A stretch of DNA of 11,625 nucleotides from Ectocarpus siliculosus (Eukaryota; Sar; Phaeophyceae; Ectocarpales; Ectocarpaceae): positions 3,516,565 through 3,528,189 of the forward strand of contig FN649743.1 in the NCBI GenBank assembly GCA_000310025.1, written 5' to 3'. The notes below the pieces were generated by a model. That model had not been told where the DNA came from, made no database searches, and saw only the letters and a program-made list of their open reading frames with translations. Position numbers and translations under genes: made by a program. Within the stretch, counting starts at the first letter, position 1; every line of letters starts with the position of its first letter. Below, one piece after another: positions 8,325 through 11,625 of this stretch.

Positions 8325-8957
8325 GTGAGACATGGTGCTTAAGAGTGCCGGACAGGGAAGATTTACTGCCATCGAAAACTGTTTTATGTAGAAATAGATT
8401 TGCACGCTTGCTCAAGAGTGCTGAACAAGAAATATTTACTGCCATCGAGAACGGTTTAAATAGAAATAGATTGTACGCTTGTGGGTTTGGGTTGGGCTTG
8501 CACCACGTCGAGATAGATCTGTACGCTCGTGTTTACAAACCTTCAATGTAGGATGATCAGGATGTTTTGCAAGTTTTTTCCCGGTATGGCAAATTAATCA
8601 TTTTCAGGGTGTCACCAAAAACACTGCTGTTGCCATCCAAGTGGGCTTTGGTGCTCCGCAAGTATTGTTTCTTCGTTCCTCCTACGGCTTGTCAATACGT
8701 GTGCACTCTGTTGGGGGCTGCTAGGTACGGCTTATTGTCACCAAACCCCGGCTCCCTGTGCATCTATCAGTATCATGCACATACCGATTTGGTCCGCGCA
8801 TCAGCGGGACAGAATCTGGATGGCTTTATCTTCGGTAGGTCCCTTCCTGTTGTGGCTTCCTTCGACTCAAATGCGACGTGTCGCTGTACCTGTCATTTTT
8901 TTTTTCATGTTGTTTTTGGACGCAAACTTTCTGCTTCCCCAAGCGATGTGCGTGTAG
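8325..8957 (+). other. Start of the next intron, ahead of the LINE
   Basis: It begins GTGAGACA. No downstream exon of the cysteine-rich gene could be found before the LINE. A next exon would be expected to continue the Cys-rich pattern. The segment contains the 73-bp tandem duplication at 8341-8486 and otherwise shows only short chance frames. The LINE therefore appears to lie inside this intron or just after a lost end of the gene. Confidence 0.45.
8341..8486 (+). repeat. Diverged 73-bp tandem duplication
   Basis: Unit 1 is 8341-8413 and unit 2 is 8414-8486. Shared blocks are AAGAGTGC, ATTTACTGCCATCGA, AACTGTTT/AACGGTTT, TAGAAATAGATT and ACGCTTG. A third, partial copy follows at about 8510-8532 (GAGATAGATCTGTACGCTCG). 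The divergence suggests an old duplication. Because 73 is not a multiple of three, the repeat is unlikely to encode a protein repeat, even though one frame stays open across it. Confidence 0.75.
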
Positions 8958-9574
8958 TCCCCCCCCCCCCCCCCTCTAGGTAGAAAGTTGGTAGTTTGTA
9001 AGAGAGCAGTGAAGTGGTGGGACGAAGAAATCAAGCAAGCAATTCGAGTACGTAGAGAGTCACACGCAAAATATGCGGCAGGAAAAACAGATGCAGGATG
9101 GAAGGAGTATGTTGAAAGTAGAAAGAGGGTGAAGGAGTTGGTCGTGAAGAAGAAGAAAGGGTTGTGGGAGGAAGTAGTCCAAAAGACTAACGAAGATTTT
9201 GAGGGGGGGATGAAGCAAATATGGGTAGGACTTCAAGGGATAGTGGGCAAGAAAAGAGGGGGAGACACGGAAATAACGACACTAAGATCTGCCGAGGGTA
9301 AGATGGTAAGCAGTTCTAAAGGAAAGAGGGAACTACTAGTAGAGCACTACCGCAAACTTAGGACACCCACCACCAACGACAACTTCGACTCGGAGTTTGA
9401 GAAGGAAATCAACTCGTGGGCAGAGGAAAACGTTGAAAGATCTCGGAGGGAACGTAGTGATATAGACGGGTTGCAGGGAGAGTTCACACGAGAAGAGGTA
9501 GAGGACTGCGTAGCGAAACTCAGGAATAGAAAAGCGGCAGGGGCTGATGGAATTGTGAATGAGCTTTTGAAACA

Positions 9575-9587
9575 GGGGGGGGGGGGG
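9575..9587 (+). repeat. 13-base poly-G run within the reverse transcriptase frame
   Basis: Thirteen G in a row encode Gly residues in a loop of the RT frame (LLKQGGGGMID). The frame is correct on both sides, so the run length as given is consistent with coding. It is a place where sequencing or replication slippage would shift the frame. Confidence 0.8.
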
Positions 9588-11558
9588 ATGATTGACGTGT
9601 TGGTCCGGATATTCAACTGGATATGGAAACACGAGTACGCGCCGAAGAGATGGAGAGAAGGAGTAGTCGTGAACCTGTTCAAAAAGGGGGATAAAGCTGA
9701 CCCGGGGAATTATAGAGGGATAACCCTGCTGAGCACAGTGGGGAAACTGTTTGGCAAGATGATAGACAATAGAATGGGAGACATGTTGGAGGGGAAACGA
9801 AAGATCAGCGAAGGACAAGCTGGATTTAGACCAGATCGTAGTTGTGTAGACCATGTATATACGTTGAGTAAAATTATCCAAGGTAGAAAAGACGCCGGGC
9901 GTACGACATACTGTTTCTTCCTAGATGTACAAAAATCCTACGACACCGTATGGCGCAATGGATTGTGGAAAAAGATGTGGGACATCGGGATCCGGGGGAA
10001 AATGTAGAGGATGTTGAAAAATATGACAGAATGCACAAGTAGTGCGGTGATGTTGGATGGGGAAATTTCGAAGTACGTGGATATACTCCAAGGAGTCGCA
10101 CAGGGATGTACGATGTCACCCACTCTATTTAAGATTTACATCAACGATTTGATAAGGGCGGTTGAAGCAGTAAGACAGGGAGTCCAAGTAGGGGGAAATA
10201 GTGTGTCCGGACTGATGTTTGCAGATGATTTCGTGGGGGTATCCGAAACACCAGAAGGGTTGCAAGAACAAATAGATGCGGCGGTAGGATACACCCGAAA
10301 ATGGAGACTGTCGGCGAACGTAGGAAAATGCGCAGTAGTGGTCTGTAACGAAGACAAGAAAAATCCCGTAGAATTCAAATGGAAATGGGGGGAGGAAGAA
10401 CTACCGGTAGTAGACAAGTATACGTACGTGGGAGTAGAGATTTCGAAGGAGTGCTCATGGGACGCACACATAGCGAAGTTGATTGGGAAGGGTAAAGCTC
10501 AGATAGGCAAGATGGACGAGATCCTTACGGACCCACACCTAGACACTAGGATTAAGAGGTGTATTCTCTTGAATGTGATTGTACCTAAGCTAGAGTATGC
10601 AGGAGAGGTATGGGAAGGTAACGAAAAGGCCGTCAAGCAGCTGGAAACGGTGCAGATGGCAGCGGCCAAGAAAATACTAGGATGTTCAAGTACAACGAGC
10701 AACACTGTGTTGAGAGCAGAATTGGGAATGCACTCTCTTAAAACAAAGAGAGGCATGCAGAAGTTGAATTGGCAGTACAAGGTAAGCAGAATGTCGGACG
10801 ATAGACTACCAGCCATGGTTGACAAGGCAGCTTGGGGAAAAGCGACTCCAGGGAAGAAGAGAATCAGATGGGACAAGGTGGTAGAGAAGGTTTGGAAGGA
10901 GATAGGAGACGAGGAGGAGACGTTGGACACGGAAGGGTTCGGGGGGTTCAAGACGAAAGTCAAGGAGATGCTAGAAAGTAGGGAGGAGGCAACCCTTCGG
11001 AAGAAGGTACGAAGCGAAGACCACTTGGAGATATACGGGAAGTTGAAAGAAGGGATAGGGATGAAGACGTACTTGGACGGCCCCATGGACTACGCGAAAA
11101 AGCTGAAATTGCAATTTCGAGTAGGCGATCTGGACTTGCCAGAACGGAGGAAGAGGTATACCAGCCGTAGGGGAGAGGAAGAGGAGGATAGACACACATG
11201 TCCATGTGGCAAATCGGAGGAGAGTAGACCCCACATAGTTGGGGAGTGTGAGTTGTACAGGAAGGAAAGAGAGGATCTCGAGGAGGAAATGAGACAGAGA
11301 GGGTGTGACATGGACGAGTTTGGTAAATTAGACAACAGCGAAAAAACGATCGCGATAATTGGGGATAGATGGTGGGCACAAGAGGCCCTAGAGGACGGGG
11401 ATAAGATGTGCAAGAAAATTTTATGGAGTTTGTGGCAGAAACGTAAAGAGCTCCCAAATGTTGGTGGTGTCTCTAGTAGGGGTAGGAACGGTGCTCCGTC
11501 TCGAAAGGGACGCGTGGTCAATGGTCAAATGACTACGGCAAGCAACAAAATGAGTACG

Positions 11559-11575
11559 CCCCCCCCCCCCCCCCC
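11559..11575 (+). repeat. 17-base poly-C run near the LINE 3' end
   Basis: Seventeen C in a row encode six prolines close to the C-terminus of the LINE frame. Together with the 16-base run at 8959-8974, the visible LINE segment has poly-C near both ends. Confidence 0.8.
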
Positions 11576-11625
11576 ATCTTGGGGAACTCCACCCGGTGGA
11601 CACTGGAAATTTGTGACATGAAAAC

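Larger units (their letters stand above)
8958..11621 (+). pseudogene. LINE ORF2-like reverse transcriptase, one in-frame stop
   Basis: Numbering counts the TTG at 8988-8990 as residue 1. The frame is open to a TAG at 10005-10007 (codon 340), then open again in the same frame to TGA at 11619-11621. The pre-RT region has WWDEEIKQAI and a Lys-rich coiled segment. RT motifs in order are NRKAAGADGIVNELLK, NYRGITLLSTVGKLFGKMI, QAGFRPDRSCVDHV, motif A FLDVQKSYDTVW (Asp 313), then the stop, motif B GVAQGCTMSPTLFKIYIND, motif C FADD (Asp 413 and 414), KWRLSANVGKC, and YTYVGVEISKECSWDAHI (thumb side). A CPCG-x7-H-x4-C motif (Cys 738, Cys 740, His 749, Cys 754) matches the usual LINE C-terminal zinc-binding motif. 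The last 25 residues include six prolines from a 17-base C run (11559-11575). The catalytic residues are all present but split by the stop, and the endonuclease is missing, so the copy should be dead unless TAG is read through. A 13-base G run (9575-9587) encodes QGGGGM and is a likely indel site. Confidence 0.85.
8958..11625 (+). mobile_element. 5'-truncated non-LTR (LINE-type) retrotransposon
   Basis: The element carries one long frame with a complete LINE reverse transcriptase and a C-terminal cysteine/histidine motif. No endonuclease domain is present. The frame opens only at 8958, inside a 16-base poly-C run (8959-8974), directly into the linker usually found between endonuclease and reverse transcriptase. 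This is the pattern of 5' truncation during target-primed reverse transcription. The sense strand is A/G-rich, unlike the GC-rich host exons. Its 3' end is not visible: the frame stops at 11619-11621 and the window ends four bases later. The tail and target-site duplication therefore cannot be checked. It lies in the same orientation as the cysteine-rich gene. Clade is not assigned. The NYRGITLLSTVGK and QAGFRPDRSCVDHV motifs are typical of several LINE clades. Confidence 0.85.

Noticed and set aside
8958-11621. Group II intron, retroviral or LTR-element origin for the reverse transcriptase
   Set aside because: The NYRGI/QAGFRP/FADD arrangement and C-terminal Cys-His motif are those of LINEs. 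No integrase, protease, RNase H or LTR is visible.

Overview
The window looks like nuclear DNA of a eukaryote, most likely a brown alga or another stramenopile with a similar genome. The genes are GC-rich and broken by introns with GTGAGT/GTGAGA donors and pyrimidine-rich tracts ending in CAG. Introns run 0.5 to 1 kb, there is much non-coding space, long poly-C/poly-G runs occur, and a non-LTR retrotransposon is present. The taxon is inferred from this style, not from a recognised marker gene.

Layout. Bases 1-40 are almost pure C. Bases 112-318 hold the last exon of a + strand gene of unknown product. Bases 319-1818 are non-coding and probably contain the 3' UTRs of two convergent genes; a strong 66-nt hairpin lies at 966-1031. 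Bases 1819-3244 hold a two-exon minus-strand gene that I assembled from phase-matched splice sites. It encodes a small charged protein of 140 residues. Bases 3245-4696 show no gene.

Bases about 4697-6212 are a composite repeat block. Three tandem copies of a unit of 57-93 bp carrying an ATTGGTC (inverted CCAAT) core come first. A long, loop-less inverted repeat of about 800 bp follows (4934-5731, centred on GTCGAC at 5317-5322). Next is a broken coding remnant, then a fourth copy of the same unit. Both arms of the inverted repeat carry related, decayed coding sequence reading outward.

Bases 6213-7543 are mostly featureless, with a few short repeats and a telomere-like patch. Bases 7544-8324 hold two exons of a cysteine-rich protein gene on the + strand, and its next exon is not in the window. 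The following intron contains a diverged 73-bp tandem duplication. From about 8958 it runs into a same-strand, 5'-truncated LINE-type element that fills the rest of the window. The LINE reverse transcriptase frame is intact except for one in-frame TAG at 10005-10007, between catalytic motifs A and B.

I see no bacterial-type operon, CRISPR array, rRNA or convincing tRNA, and no clear new multi-gene system. The most unusual items are the large foldback repeat inside its CCAAT-unit array, the 66-nt hairpin between convergent genes, and the nearly intact LINE bounded by poly-C.
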